A stretch of 64,000 bases of DNA from a virus: IMG/VR virus record IMGVR_UViG_3300023174_005626, positions 1-64,000 of that record; one strand, 5' to 3'. The position numbers were made by a program, and so were the translations under genes. The notes beneath the pieces were generated by a model. That model saw nothing but the letters and a program-made list of their open reading frames with translations. It ran no database searches and was not told the origin of the DNA. This document shows, in pieces, positions 1-9,661 of the stretch; the first letter of the stretch is position 1, and every line of letters starts with the position of its first letter.

Positions 1-2080
1 CGGCACCATTGCCAGGGATTGTTGCAACTGTTATTTGATTTGTTAACTGATTTATGGTAACTGAACCAATACCAGGAATTCTTAACAATAAATTTCTAAC
101 CTTGGCATAATATAAATTATCACTTGGTGCGTCATTTAATGATGTTGTGGTATAAAAAGGAGTAGTTGCACTATATCCTGCAGGGTTCATAGAAACTGTA
201 ACAGAATATGTAGCATTTATTAAATTACAATTTGTATTTCCTGAAGTTAAATCAGCGTACCCTTCATTTAACATTTGTAATAAACCAAATTTTACAGGAG
301 AATTAACATTAAACATTTCTGAACCCATAACATAAGTCTGATAAGAAACATAATTTGTTGTACATTCAATTGTTGTGCTCCTATTTTGACTACATCCGTC
401 ATAATCTGTAATAATAACACTGTAAGTACCCGCAGTTAATCCTGTAACTTGAATTTGTTGTGGGTTATTTGGAACATTGTTTGACCAATTATACGTAAAC
501 GGTGGATTTCCTGTTGAGATAAAGGCAGTTATTGTTCCGTTACTTCCACTACCACACGATGTACTATATAATGAGAAGTCTAAAGGTTGACTTGTTGGAA
601 CATAAACGTTTGAAGTTTGAACACATCCTGATGCATCAGTCACTGTAACAATGTGAGGACCAGGATTTATGTTTGTAAAAGTTACTGCCGTTAATGTTGT
701 ATCAATAATTTTATAAACATCATCTACAGAGTAATCAATTGGTAATGTTGCCCCTGTTGTAGTTGATATTAAAATTTGTCCGTTACTTTGACCACAAGTA
801 GTTGATGTTACTGAGGTAGAAATTGTGAATTTATTTTCCGCAATTATTATAACATCTTGGCTGTAAGTACAAGCTGAAAAATCACTAACAATTACCGTAT
901 AATCACCTGATGATAAATTTGAAAAAATCTGATTGGTTTGTTCCGTTATTAAAGTGTCTTGTATCGCGTCAGGATAAACTAACGTATATGTGTATGGTGC
1001 AGTACCTCCCACTAAACTAATTGTTATTAAACCATTATTACTTGAACAACTTGAACTTTCTCCAACAACACTAATTTGTGAGATTCCCTGAGGTGTTTGT
1101 AAGGTTGCAGTTGCTAAGGCAGAACATAAACCTGAATCAGTGACCAAGACTTGATAACTACCTGAAGATAAACCATCTAAAGAAAAACTTGTTGAATAAG
1201 ATACCAAAACATCCCCTGTTGAAGCCGAATAATAAAATGGTGATGTTCCTCCCGTAACTGTTACTGTTAAAGAACCATTACTTGAAAAACAAGTTGGCGA
1301 TACTCCTGAAACCGAACCAATACCGATTGGTGATACAACCTGAACCAATCCTGTTTGAGATTGTACACAACCATATGAATCAGTGACTGTAACCGAATAA
1401 CTTCCTTGAGTTAATCCTGTAATAAAACTTGTTGTGGCGCTGTTACTCCAAAGATACGTATATGGTCCAGAACCCGTTTGTCCTGTTACATAAATTTTAC
1501 CGTTAGGTATGTTAGCACAAGTTGAATTAGGGACAACATACAATCCAAACTGAAGTTGACTTGATTCACTAACTATAAAATTTTGGCTTTTACCAGTACA
1601 TCCACCTAAATCTAACACTGTTGCGTAATAAGTGCCAGCGCTTAAACTTCCTATTGTAACTGTAGATTGATTCGTTGTAACCGCAGATGTTATATACATA
1701 CCATTACCTGAGTAAACGTAAAAATTTGTTGAGGAATATAAACTTGACGAACCTAAAACTACTGACCCGTTGTTTAATCCACAAGTAGTATTTTGTACAG
1801 ATACAATATTAGAACAAACCCCACTTGAAACGGGTACATTTATATAAAACTGATTGTTTGTTGGTAATGTACTATCGTTTAATCTAACAGAGTAAGTTCC
1901 GAATGCTAATCCTGTTCTAACTGAAGGAGTATCAGTGACAACATCCGCTGGCGGTAAACTTGGAGTGTTCCATTCTACGGTATATGGCGGTGTTCCACCA
2001 TAAGGTAGAATACTAACAATACCCGAACTATTTTGGGAACAATCACCCGTAACATTTACCAAATAATTAAATGATGCCAT
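1..2080 (-). CDS. SprB-like repeat adhesin / tail fibre protein (C-terminus beyond left edge)
   Basis: The ATG lies at 2080 and the frame stays open to base 1, so only the first ~693 residues are present. My translation shows roughly seven consecutive Ig-like repeats of about 75-90 residues. Each has a Cys near its start, a G-x-P-Y-x-Y core and a closing GLSAGTY-x-V-x-V-x-D-x-x-GC type motif. This is the signature of SprB repeats, known from Bacteroidota gliding and surface adhesins. From about residue 580 the pattern stops and a non-repetitive region follows. The start codon overlaps the stop of the preceding tail gene (TAATG), so it is translationally coupled. A role as a fibre or receptor-binding protein is inferred from this position and the adhesin-like repeats. 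No signal peptide is seen. Confidence 0.72.
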   Translation of the reverse strand, partial: MASFNYLVNVTGDCSQNSSGIVSILPYGGTPPYTVEWNTPSLPPADVVTDTPSVRTGLAFGTYSVRLNDSTLPTNNQFYINVPVSSGVCSNIVSVQNTTCGLNNGSVVLGSSSLYSSTNFYVYSGNGMYITSAVTTNQSTVTIGSLSAGTYYATVLDLGGCTGKSQNFIVSESSQLQFGLYVVPNSTCANIPNGKIYVTGQTGSGPYTYLWSNSATTSFITGLTQGSYSVTVTDSYGCVQSQTGLVQVVSPIGIGSVSGVSPTCFSSNGSLTVTVTGGTSPFYYSASTGDVLVSYSTSFSLDGLSSGSYQVLVTDSGLCSALATATLQTPQGISQISVVGESSSCSSNNGLITISLVGGTAPYTYTLVYPDAIQDTLITEQTNQIFSNLSSGDYTVIVSDFSACTYSQDVIIIAENKFTISTSVTSTTCGQSNGQILISTTTGATLPIDYSVDDVYKIIDTTLTAVTFTNINPGPHIVTVTDASGCVQTSNVYVPTSQPLDFSLYSTSCGSGSNGTITAFISTGNPPFTYNWSNNVPNNPQQIQVTGLTAGTYSVIITDYDGCSQNRSTTIECTTNYVSYQTYVMGSEMFNVNSPVKFGLLQMLNEGYADLTSGNTNCNLINATYSVTVSMNPAGYSATTPFYTTTSLNDAPSDNLYYAKVRNLLLRIPGIGSVTINQLTNQITVATIPGNGA

Positions 2081-5000
2081 TAGTTACAATTAATACTTAT
2101 ATTTATTCCTACGTTTAATGAAACTATCTCTTCTAAGTTTCTTGTCTCACATGTTAAACTCGTTATCGTTAAATTATTACCGTTGAGGAAATAAGTGAAC
2201 CCATAATCATAAAGATTAGGTAGATATTGAATTAACGCATTTCTCCACATTTGATTTGTAGGTACATCATTATACCCATAACCATTATAGAAGTTTTCAA
2301 ATATAATAGTATCTCCACCTATTTTTAAGTCAACAAACCATTGTGTTTGTGTTGAACTTTGTATACAATCATTTAGGGTCAAATTATTTGTGGCTAAGAA
2401 ACTATTAACTCTGTTTGCCAAAATACTACTGAAGTTACTAACATTAACGTCACCGTTTAACCATGGGTAGATATAGTAGTCAACGTATTCAGCAGCACAT
2501 GTAAAATCAAATATGTTTGAAATGATATAACAAGGTTCAACAGGTACTGGTATAAATTCACACCCTCTTTGTCTTCTATAAACAAACTTTTGTTTTTGGA
2601 AGATTGAGTTTTCCATTCTAACCCCTGTATTCCATATTGTTGTTGCGGGAATCATTTGTTCAATCAATTTCATCCAATAAGGACCAATGCCATTTACATA
2701 ATCAATTAACTTTTGATATGTGTATTTGTTGTTGGGAGGAATATTAACAGTCGCACCAGTACCTTGTTCAATATACTTCCACCAAATAGATTGGAGTGTT
2801 GGATATCCTCCTGTTTTACCATCTGAAATATATTGTCTGTTTCTAACATTAATCATATTCTCCCAAAATGTTTGGTAGAATTCAAAGAACGTTTTTTGTT
2901 TTGGCTTAGGGTCAACATAAGTCCAATCCACACCACCTGGGACGGGATATCCGACAGTTAAACCTGATTCGGGTATAGGATAGTCATTTCTTACAGATTG
3001 AACCCATACATCGTAGGCCATACCTTGTGATGGATTTAAGAATAAATCTACATTCTTAACATTCAATACTAATTTCTCATTATCAACAAAATAATAAGCA
3101 TCGTAGTCACCATCAACTGCGACTCTAATTTTATTGTCTTCCTCTAACCATGACTTTTTATTATCCGTTACTTTTTGTAATTTGAATCCTTCTGTCATGT
3201 ACGGGAAACTTCTAAATCTATTAAGATAAGGTTGTCCGTAAGTGAATGGTTGTAATTGTGTTTGTATTGAATAGTTTTGTCCCGTATAAACATCTCCATT
3301 TAATACAACTTGGTCAGGACTTCTATGTTGTGGCGTTTGTTCATACCAACCCGCACCAAGTTGGAAAAAATAAGTCTCAGTATTAATTGGAGCTTTTGGA
3401 AATCCTAACGCATCAATAGGATAATCCACAAGTCTAATTGATACATCTGAGTATGTGTCTGTTGATGTGAAAGCAGTGTAAGTTACTCCTTTAATTTTGT
3501 AAGTAACCCCAGCATCATAACTTGGTGATGTCTGAACATATGTTCCGCCTGATATCTGAGCCCACTGATTGTAAAAAGAATCCATATTTATCTTTTGGTC
3601 TGCAAGATAAATGTGTTCATTATATTCAACTAACGATTCAGGAGCGCCAATTAATCTCAATAAAAATTCAACGGACCTTCTTGTACCTTTTGATTTGAAA
3701 AGGTAAGACGCATTCATAATTAAATTTCTATAATAGGCGTAGTTTAATTCTGTTGGTGTTTGGGCTCTGGCATAACCAGGATATGTTGGCGTTTGTGTGT
3801 TTCCAAAAACTGAACTTAAAAAATCCTCATTTGTTATTGGTGAGAAATTTGAAGACCATCCTAATGTTTGCGCTAAATTAACTAATAATTGAGAAGGTAT
3901 GTCATTCTCAGGGTTATAATTAACAGAATTCATGTACGCTAGCGAATCAATGAATTGTTTGATTTGGTCAAAACTTCTACCGTAGATTTGTAAAATCTTT
4001 TCAACTTTTTGATTCAAGGTATCAAACTCTCTGAAAGAATCTGTAACTAAAAATCTTGAAATTAAATTTGTTTTAAATGAATCTAAATTAACAGCTATTG
4101 CTTCTAATTGAGATAAGTAATCATCAAATAAGAATGACCTAATATCTAAATTCCACGGTCCGTCTTTTGGCCAAGTAACTTGTTGATAATTGGTGTAAAA
4201 CTCTCCATTTTCTGCTTGGGCTGGAACTTGGAATGTTGCGGTATATTCAGGTCTAACTAATCTGTTTAAAATAAATTTCTCAACCTCATCAAAATCTTCA
4301 GCAAAAACTTTATCCGCAATATAATCGTTAGGTCTTATCTGAAAGTTCTCATAAATTGTTGTTGCAGTTGTACCAAAAGGAGCACCTGAAACATAGAACT
4401 CCATGTAACCTGAACTTAAAGTTTCAGAAGGTAAAAATGACACAACTTTATATATGTCATATGGGTTTTCAGTATTTCCTGTATTAATAATTGCAACACA
4501 ATAATCTAAATAAGTGTTATATAAGTTTCTATATCTTGAAACCTCAAGTTCACGAACATTTAAATTAGTCGCCGCACTTACAGAGTAATCAATATCAAAC
4601 GGGTTATTAATTCTGTCAACATAAACTTTGAAATAAGTTTCGTCCATAACCGAATCATAACTAATGTCCTGAGCAGTTGCTCCTGTTTCAAATGTTAAAT
4701 TTGAAAATTGAACATCCAAAGAAGCTGGAAAATAGTTAATGATTTTAGTAATTGAAACTTGAAATCTTTTAGACAATGAACCATACATTGAGAAATTCAA
4801 AACTTGAGAAACATCATAGTTTGGATAAACTCTAAACTGTGTCGCAAGAATACTTCTACTTTGGGTTAAATCCTCAATATCTAAATCAGCTAAACTAATT
4901 GGTTCTGAAAAAGCACCGACATTAAATGTTCTATTAACCTTTTCAACAACTGAAGTGGTAAATTCAAAGTTACCTTGCGTAAGACCTCCTCCCTCAACAG

Positions 5001-5094
5001 TTTGTAATCCTACAATGTTGTCTGAAAAGGTTGCCGCACCACTTCCTGGTCTTGGCGGATAAAAATATTTTGTCGTCTTTATCGTTGTTGCCAT
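2080..5094 (-). CDS. Baseplate wedge / tail protein, gpI- or gp7-like
   Basis: This 1004-residue protein shares overlapping start/stop junctions with both neighbours, so it belongs to one long tail operon. Around residues 385-500 it has a stretch resembling P2 gpI-type baseplate proteins: a conserved segment about Leu-Ala-Tyr-Met, then a motif near residue 468 reading roughly FKSKGTRRSVEFLLRLIG. This 'short helix plus KGT' element is typical of contractile baseplate wedge proteins that contact the gp6/gpJ ring. The rest is beta-rich and aromatic, as in virion proteins, and two cysteines sit near the C-terminus. Assignment to the baseplate periphery is inferred from the motif and from location between fibre genes and gp6. 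A pure fibre-connector role is possible. Confidence 0.5.
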   Translation of the reverse strand: MATTIKTTKYFYPPRPGSGAATFSDNIVGLQTVEGGGLTQGNFEFTTSVVEKVNRTFNVGAFSEPISLADLDIEDLTQSRSILATQFRVYPNYDVSQVLNFSMYGSLSKRFQVSITKIINYFPASLDVQFSNLTFETGATAQDISYDSVMDETYFKVYVDRINNPFDIDYSVSAATNLNVRELEVSRYRNLYNTYLDYCVAIINTGNTENPYDIYKVVSFLPSETLSSGYMEFYVSGAPFGTTATTIYENFQIRPNDYIADKVFAEDFDEVEKFILNRLVRPEYTATFQVPAQAENGEFYTNYQQVTWPKDGPWNLDIRSFLFDDYLSQLEAIAVNLDSFKTNLISRFLVTDSFREFDTLNQKVEKILQIYGRSFDQIKQFIDSLAYMNSVNYNPENDIPSQLLVNLAQTLGWSSNFSPITNEDFLSSVFGNTQTPTYPGYARAQTPTELNYAYYRNLIMNASYLFKSKGTRRSVEFLLRLIGAPESLVEYNEHIYLADQKINMDSFYNQWAQISGGTYVQTSPSYDAGVTYKIKGVTYTAFTSTDTYSDVSIRLVDYPIDALGFPKAPINTETYFFQLGAGWYEQTPQHRSPDQVVLNGDVYTGQNYSIQTQLQPFTYGQPYLNRFRSFPYMTEGFKLQKVTDNKKSWLEEDNKIRVAVDGDYDAYYFVDNEKLVLNVKNVDLFLNPSQGMAYDVWVQSVRNDYPIPESGLTVGYPVPGGVDWTYVDPKPKQKTFFEFYQTFWENMINVRNRQYISDGKTGGYPTLQSIWWKYIEQGTGATVNIPPNNKYTYQKLIDYVNGIGPYWMKLIEQMIPATTIWNTGVRMENSIFQKQKFVYRRQRGCEFIPVPVEPCYIISNIFDFTCAAEYVDYYIYPWLNGDVNVSNFSSILANRVNSFLATNNLTLNDCIQSSTQTQWFVDLKIGGDTIIFENFYNGYGYNDVPTNQMWRNALIQYLPNLYDYGFTYFLNGNNLTITSLTCETRNLEEIVSLNVGINISINCN

Positions 5095-6002
5095 TAGCTA
5101 GTTATTGATGTGAAATTTTTACTGAAATCAATATTATTACCCCTACTTTGTCTAACCTCATAAAGTAATGCATTAAATTGGTCTCTAATTTCGTATAAGT
5201 TGTATTGTCTGTATATGTTATTTTGACTATCGTAAATTGTGTAAATACCATCATCAATAGACTTGGTCTGATTACCGTAAAGAGCAATTGCAAGAGATGA
5301 GATGTCGTACTCAACCATTTCAATTTCAATTGTTACAGGATTAAAAAAAGTATTTGTAATTATAATATCTTGGTCAGGTTGTCCTATGAAAGGTGTTGCG
5401 TTTGGTTTGTTTGTTGGTGAAGATGAAGGTGATAAAGTTAAAAACAATAAGTTTGAGTTTCCATCAACGTACCTATATCTTATCGCTTTTTGAGAAGTGT
5501 TAACTTCATTAGTAACAACTGGCTCACAAAAGAAACATGAAGTAACAACTCTAAAGAAATTAGGTATTTTAGAACCATCGGGATTTAAATATTCTATTCT
5601 AAATCCAACCAACCCTTGAGCAACAAACTTATTAATGTATTGTGTAGGTACATTAGCAAGATTTATTACAATTCCTTTTACATTCGGTAATGCACTTAAA
5701 ACACCACAATCAGTTATACTTGTTCTAATTTGAACAGGTCTCATATAAAGAGTGTATATTCCTAAGGCGTTAAACTGACTTGCAGGTAATGTTAAGTTAT
5801 ATAATCCACCCAAAACCTCAACTCCTGCATTACCCCCTGTTTCACTATTATTGAAATAAGGTCTTAATATTGTTTGGGCATCTAATTTAGTTAGGACAAA
5901 AGAATCGGTAACGTCTCTGGTTGCCGTATAATTCATGATAATTTCAACATCCGATGGTGAAACATCACTTGGTCTTATTGTGCCGTATGAACCTATTGCC
6001 AT
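5094..6002 (-). CDS. Virion structural protein of unknown function
   Basis: 302 residues, family not recognised. The sequence is Asn/Thr/Tyr-rich with alternating hydrophobics, as expected for beta-structured tail proteins, and carries a C-x-x-C pair (CFFC) near residue 155. No membrane segment or signal peptide is visible. A TATTTATA box sits 15 bases upstream of the ATG, so it probably begins a late transcript. Its stop overlaps the start of the gpI-like gene. It is likely a baseplate-fibre adaptor or fibre subunit, inferred from position only. Confidence 0.6.
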   Translation of the reverse strand: MAIGSYGTIRPSDVSPSDVEIIMNYTATRDVTDSFVLTKLDAQTILRPYFNNSETGGNAGVEVLGGLYNLTLPASQFNALGIYTLYMRPVQIRTSITDCGVLSALPNVKGIVINLANVPTQYINKFVAQGLVGFRIEYLNPDGSKIPNFFRVVTSCFFCEPVVTNEVNTSQKAIRYRYVDGNSNLLFLTLSPSSSPTNKPNATPFIGQPDQDIIITNTFFNPVTIEIEMVEYDISSLAIALYGNQTKSIDDGIYTIYDSQNNIYRQYNLYEIRDQFNALLYEVRQSRGNNIDFSKNFTSITS

Positions 6003-6017
6003 TTGTTTTTATTTTTT

Positions 6018-6025
6018 TATAAATA
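6018..6025 (-). promoter_or_regulatory. Late-type promoter box TATTTATA
   Basis: On the sense (minus) strand TATTTATA ends 15 bases before the ATG at 6002. The same box recurs ahead of most structural units in the window. No -33 element is apparent. Confidence 0.55.
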
Positions 6026-6043
6026 GTTTAGTTATTTTTTTCA

Positions 6044-7135
6044 TTAGCTCATTTTTTTATCAACCACATTAAAAAATCCATATCCGTAGTTAATTAAATC
6101 TCCGAGGTTATCCACTTCTCCAAGTCTTTGTACTCTTTCATAAGCACTATTTTTTCCCCTTTCTACAAAAACATTTGTTTGAATCTCTGGTTGACCAACA
6201 ACCTTTAATAACACTTCGTCTTTAGTTATTGGAACCGCAGTTATATTATATTCAGTAAGTCCTGATGATTGTTGGAAATAAATGCTTGTCCCATCAATAT
6301 AATCATAGTAATCAGTTCCATTAATTGTATAGGCAGTGTAAACTGGATTTATGTCGGATATTGCCCCCCATATTTGTCCGTTACTAATAACAGGAACTCC
6401 AACTTGATACTGTGGTGTTCCGTATAGTGCAAGTTCAGTAATTCTTGATTTAGTCAAACCTGAAACAACAAAAGGAACGGAAACATAATTAAATGATTCT
6501 TGTGGTGTCACTTCATTAACCGCATCCCCTGAAAAGATATAATTGTAAGAAACTGGTGTTCCAACCCAATTACCATAAGAAGGCGCAAAAAAGGCTTCTC
6601 CTTTTGGATTGTAATCAATTACATTTGCATAAGGTGTTGTTATTGTTTTTTCAACTCTTGTAACACCCCAAGGATTAACTTGTTCCATCGTAATAGTATA
6701 TTGTGTGTTGGCAACAGGATATGTATGAACTATTGAATTTGGAGCATATGTCGTAATGATTTGTTTAGGTGAACCATCTCCCCAATCAATCGTGTATTTT
6801 GATAACTCTAAAAACTTTTGAAACTCACTTGAAGTATTATACACATAATAAGTGTAAGGACTTCCTGTTGTTGCAGAAAAGATAAAATTAGCTACCACAT
6901 CTTTTTGTAATACCGCACCATCAAATTGTGTGTAATAACCCGCATCAACTGCACTTTGTCTTAATAAAACGGGGAAAGACAATTGAGTCATCAATGATGA
7001 ACCTCCAGGTCCTGAACTAACTACTTGAGTCATTGCGGAATAAACCCCTACAGGTGTTCCACTATAATCAACAACTGATAAATCACTTATTATGTTTTCA
7101 GGTGATACTACTATCTTATAATAATCTTGACTCAT
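6044..7135 (-). CDS. PKD-domain virion protein
   Basis: 363 residues. Around residues 105-175 there is a PKD-type Ig fold, marked by IDWGDGSP followed about 15 residues later by a His-Thr-Tyr-Pro element. This WGDG...HTY pattern is diagnostic of PKD domains, which act as protein- or carbohydrate-contacting spacers in surface proteins and phage fibres. The remainder is beta-rich and unassigned. The start overlaps the stop of the upstream gene by one base (junction at 7135), showing co-translation. A role in the fibre or baseplate periphery is inferred. Confidence 0.62.
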   Translation of the reverse strand: MSQDYYKIVVSPENIISDLSVVDYSGTPVGVYSAMTQVVSSGPGGSSLMTQLSFPVLLRQSAVDAGYYTQFDGAVLQKDVVANFIFSATTGSPYTYYVYNTSSEFQKFLELSKYTIDWGDGSPKQIITTYAPNSIVHTYPVANTQYTITMEQVNPWGVTRVEKTITTPYANVIDYNPKGEAFFAPSYGNWVGTPVSYNYIFSGDAVNEVTPQESFNYVSVPFVVSGLTKSRITELALYGTPQYQVGVPVISNGQIWGAISDINPVYTAYTINGTDYYDYIDGTSIYFQQSSGLTEYNITAVPITKDEVLLKVVGQPEIQTNVFVERGKNSAYERVQRLGEVDNLGDLINYGYGFFNVVDKKMS

Positions 7136-7980
7136 TATTGTGGTGGGTTTACGTATTCAAACCATTTTATGGGTATGTTTGTCCCTAATCTTTGATTTCT
7201 TGTATTAAAAATCTGATAAGTTTGTGTTGGGTAATCTAACTTAACAGTGTAATAAAAGTACTGAGTGTTATCAAAGTTATACTTGGCTTGTCCAATTCCT
7301 GGTATATCTGATTGTGGGCCATTTGTGAAATCTAAAGGGTCAATACCATTACCTGTCATCATCTTTGTAAACTGACCTGTTTTAGCATTAAAGAATTTCG
7401 CCGACATATAAAATGTATCTATCGCTAAAAATTCAAGACTCTTTAACCAATAAATGAAAAACCCTTCTTTATCTCCAATATAATCTAATACAAACTTTGG
7501 TTTTTTAATAGACACTTGAGTTCTTTGCATTTGAGTGTCCATTGTCAATCCTTGTTGTGTTGGAATAATAATTGTTATATAGTTTTTTTGTTTTTTGTCA
7601 TCAGGACTATCATATAGGTCTAACTTAAAAAATGAGTTGGTAAAATTATTTGAATAATAATATATTTCCTGTGGTGTAAATCCTTCTGAAATATAATTTA
7701 TTCTCCAATTTGCAATGTCATCCAAAGAACCGCCTGAATAAAAATAAAATTCATAATTGACTTGTGTCGCATCAGTTGTCCCTGTTGCTGGTGCATGTGA
7801 AAATCTTGAGACCTCAAAGTCACGTCCAATACCAATAACTTCAGTTATTGCCGCCGCTTCATATTCGTCTATCGCCATATCCAAACCAAGATAATCCCAA
7901 GTAAGTTGTACTGGTATATTAATTTGTTTTGCCTCAGGAACGATTCCTTGTTTAATTACAAAATTATTCACACCTATCAA
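7135..7980 (-). CDS. Virion structural protein of unknown function
   Basis: 281 residues, no recognised family. It has many Tyr/Phe and Asn residues and no Cys cluster, membrane segment or signal peptide. A central stretch (about residues 135-190) is rich in Gln/Lys and aromatic residues. Its start lies 17 bases inside the preceding gene and its stop abuts the next start, so it is part of the same tightly packed tail/fibre operon. A structural role is inferred from context only. Confidence 0.55.
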   Translation of the reverse strand: MIGVNNFVIKQGIVPEAKQINIPVQLTWDYLGLDMAIDEYEAAAITEVIGIGRDFEVSRFSHAPATGTTDATQVNYEFYFYSGGSLDDIANWRINYISEGFTPQEIYYYSNNFTNSFFKLDLYDSPDDKKQKNYITIIIPTQQGLTMDTQMQRTQVSIKKPKFVLDYIGDKEGFFIYWLKSLEFLAIDTFYMSAKFFNAKTGQFTKMMTGNGIDPLDFTNGPQSDIPGIGQAKYNFDNTQYFYYTVKLDYPTQTYQIFNTRNQRLGTNIPIKWFEYVNPPQ

Positions 7981-9661
7981 TTAATGGTTTTATCTCTCCG
8001 CTAACAATTCCTTGAAGATTTTCATTTTGATTTGTTCCTTCAGGGATTAAACGGAAAACTATATCAGTAAATGGATATTGAGATTTGTTTAAATACGGAT
8101 AATCAACTCCTCTACCCAAATTGTCTATGAATCCATAAGTATATAAATCTCTCCATCTAAATTGTTGGTCTGACGATGAAAAGAAAGACCAACTTGGCAC
8201 TTGTTCTACAAACGCAACATCACCCGTTTCAACATAATTAGAGAAAACTCTAATTGTCATTGGGTTATGGGATTTATAATAAAAACCTGGTGAGTTTGTA
8301 CTGTAGTTGTTTGTAGTTTGGAATACGTTTTGATTATATTTTATCTTTTGATAATAATTTGAGACAACTCTTTCCGCTTGCTCATAATCATTCCACTCAC
8401 AAAAATCTCCATCAATAATGTCATCCGCTTTTAAATTAAGGTTATAATAAAAAGTTTTAGTTACACCACTTGTTTTGGTATATCCTGAAACAGGAATAGT
8501 TGTATTTGAATCTGTGTTATTTAAATCCCACCATGTGTTCGCAGACTTTGTTATATTGAATTCCCAACCTTGTTTAAGTCCAATATTATTATTAGGTTGA
8601 TTAAAATATCCTGAATACCCTTTGAATATTGCTGTTAAAAATATTTCACTTATAGGTCTTTGTTGATTGTCTTTTAAATTACTAAAATCTAAATCGTAAG
8701 CCGACGTAACATCATAAGCATTACTACTTGTCTTTTGAGAAATTCTTGACATTTTGTTAGGTGTTATTGAACTATATTCAAACTTTTTTTCCTCGGTAAA
8801 AACATTTTTTTCAAAGGCCGCTTTTGTAATAATTAAATCGTCAACATTTGTAAGAACTTTATTTTCTCTTACATAATATTTTGATTTGGTTTCCATGTTT
8901 GCAGGATTAATAACTCTTTTAAAAGTTCCTGTTACACCATTATTAAATGTATTACCAGTATATCCAATATTCATGACATTAAAAACGTATTCTTCGCTAC
9001 CAAAATTACCATTACCCAACCTATACACTTGGAAGATATTTGAATTTCTATAACTTAAGGATAATTCAACATACTCACCTTCAGTAAGTCCATGTGATGC
9101 AACACATTGAAATCTTATTACACCACTTCCGTCATTTGTAGAATTTGAAATGGTGAACGGAATCCCGTCTTTAGCAACCCAATTAATATTATTACCAGTT
9201 TCAGAATAGTATGTTAATTTTTTCTCATAGTTATTATTATATGCGTACGTTAAATAGAAATTCCAATTATAAGTGTAAGCACTTTTGGATTTATAATTGA
9301 TATGCTGGTCATCAACAGGAGGTCTGAAAATATCAAATTCATAATATTGTGGGAACCCTCTCCATATCGAACTTGTCATTGAACCTATCGGATTAACATA
9401 AAACAAGTTATATTGAAACGGTAAGTAATCTGTTGTTCCTGAATAAGTGTTCGCATAAAGATATGTTAGTTTAAATGTTGGTCTATAAACGTCCGTAGCT
9501 TGTCTTTCGTCATCATAAACTTGTGCTAAACTTAAAGTTTGACTTCTATCATATTCAGTTATTTGTTGACTATTTTGGTCTAAAGAAATAGAAATTTTCT
9601 CATCAACAAAAGACGCTGACTTATATAAAAAATTACTCGGTATTATCGTATACTTATTCAC
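7964..9661 (-). CDS. Virion structural protein of unknown function
   Basis: 565 residues, very rich in Tyr, Asn, Ser and Thr, with no recognised domain. The composition suggests an all-beta fibre or baseplate-periphery protein. The start overlaps the stop of the 1650-residue protein by eight bases, and its 3' end overlaps the next gene by 17 bases, so its dosage is probably tied to theirs. Its length and operon place suggest a fibre attachment or distal tail protein, but nothing in the sequence settles this. Confidence 0.55.
   Translation of the reverse strand: MNKYTIIPSNFLYKSASFVDEKISISLDQNSQQITEYDRSQTLSLAQVYDDERQATDVYRPTFKLTYLYANTYSGTTDYLPFQYNLFYVNPIGSMTSSIWRGFPQYYEFDIFRPPVDDQHINYKSKSAYTYNWNFYLTYAYNNNYEKKLTYYSETGNNINWVAKDGIPFTISNSTNDGSGVIRFQCVASHGLTEGEYVELSLSYRNSNIFQVYRLGNGNFGSEEYVFNVMNIGYTGNTFNNGVTGTFKRVINPANMETKSKYYVRENKVLTNVDDLIITKAAFEKNVFTEEKKFEYSSITPNKMSRISQKTSSNAYDVTSAYDLDFSNLKDNQQRPISEIFLTAIFKGYSGYFNQPNNNIGLKQGWEFNITKSANTWWDLNNTDSNTTIPVSGYTKTSGVTKTFYYNLNLKADDIIDGDFCEWNDYEQAERVVSNYYQKIKYNQNVFQTTNNYSTNSPGFYYKSHNPMTIRVFSNYVETGDVAFVEQVPSWSFFSSSDQQFRWRDLYTYGFIDNLGRGVDYPYLNKSQYPFTDIVFRLIPEGTNQNENLQGIVSGEIKPLIDRCE

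Noticed and set aside
6018-6025. Reading the box as a T4 late promoter TATAAATA on the plus strand
   Set aside because: That orientation would point away from the start codons at nearly every site; the sense orientation TATTTATA is the consistent one.
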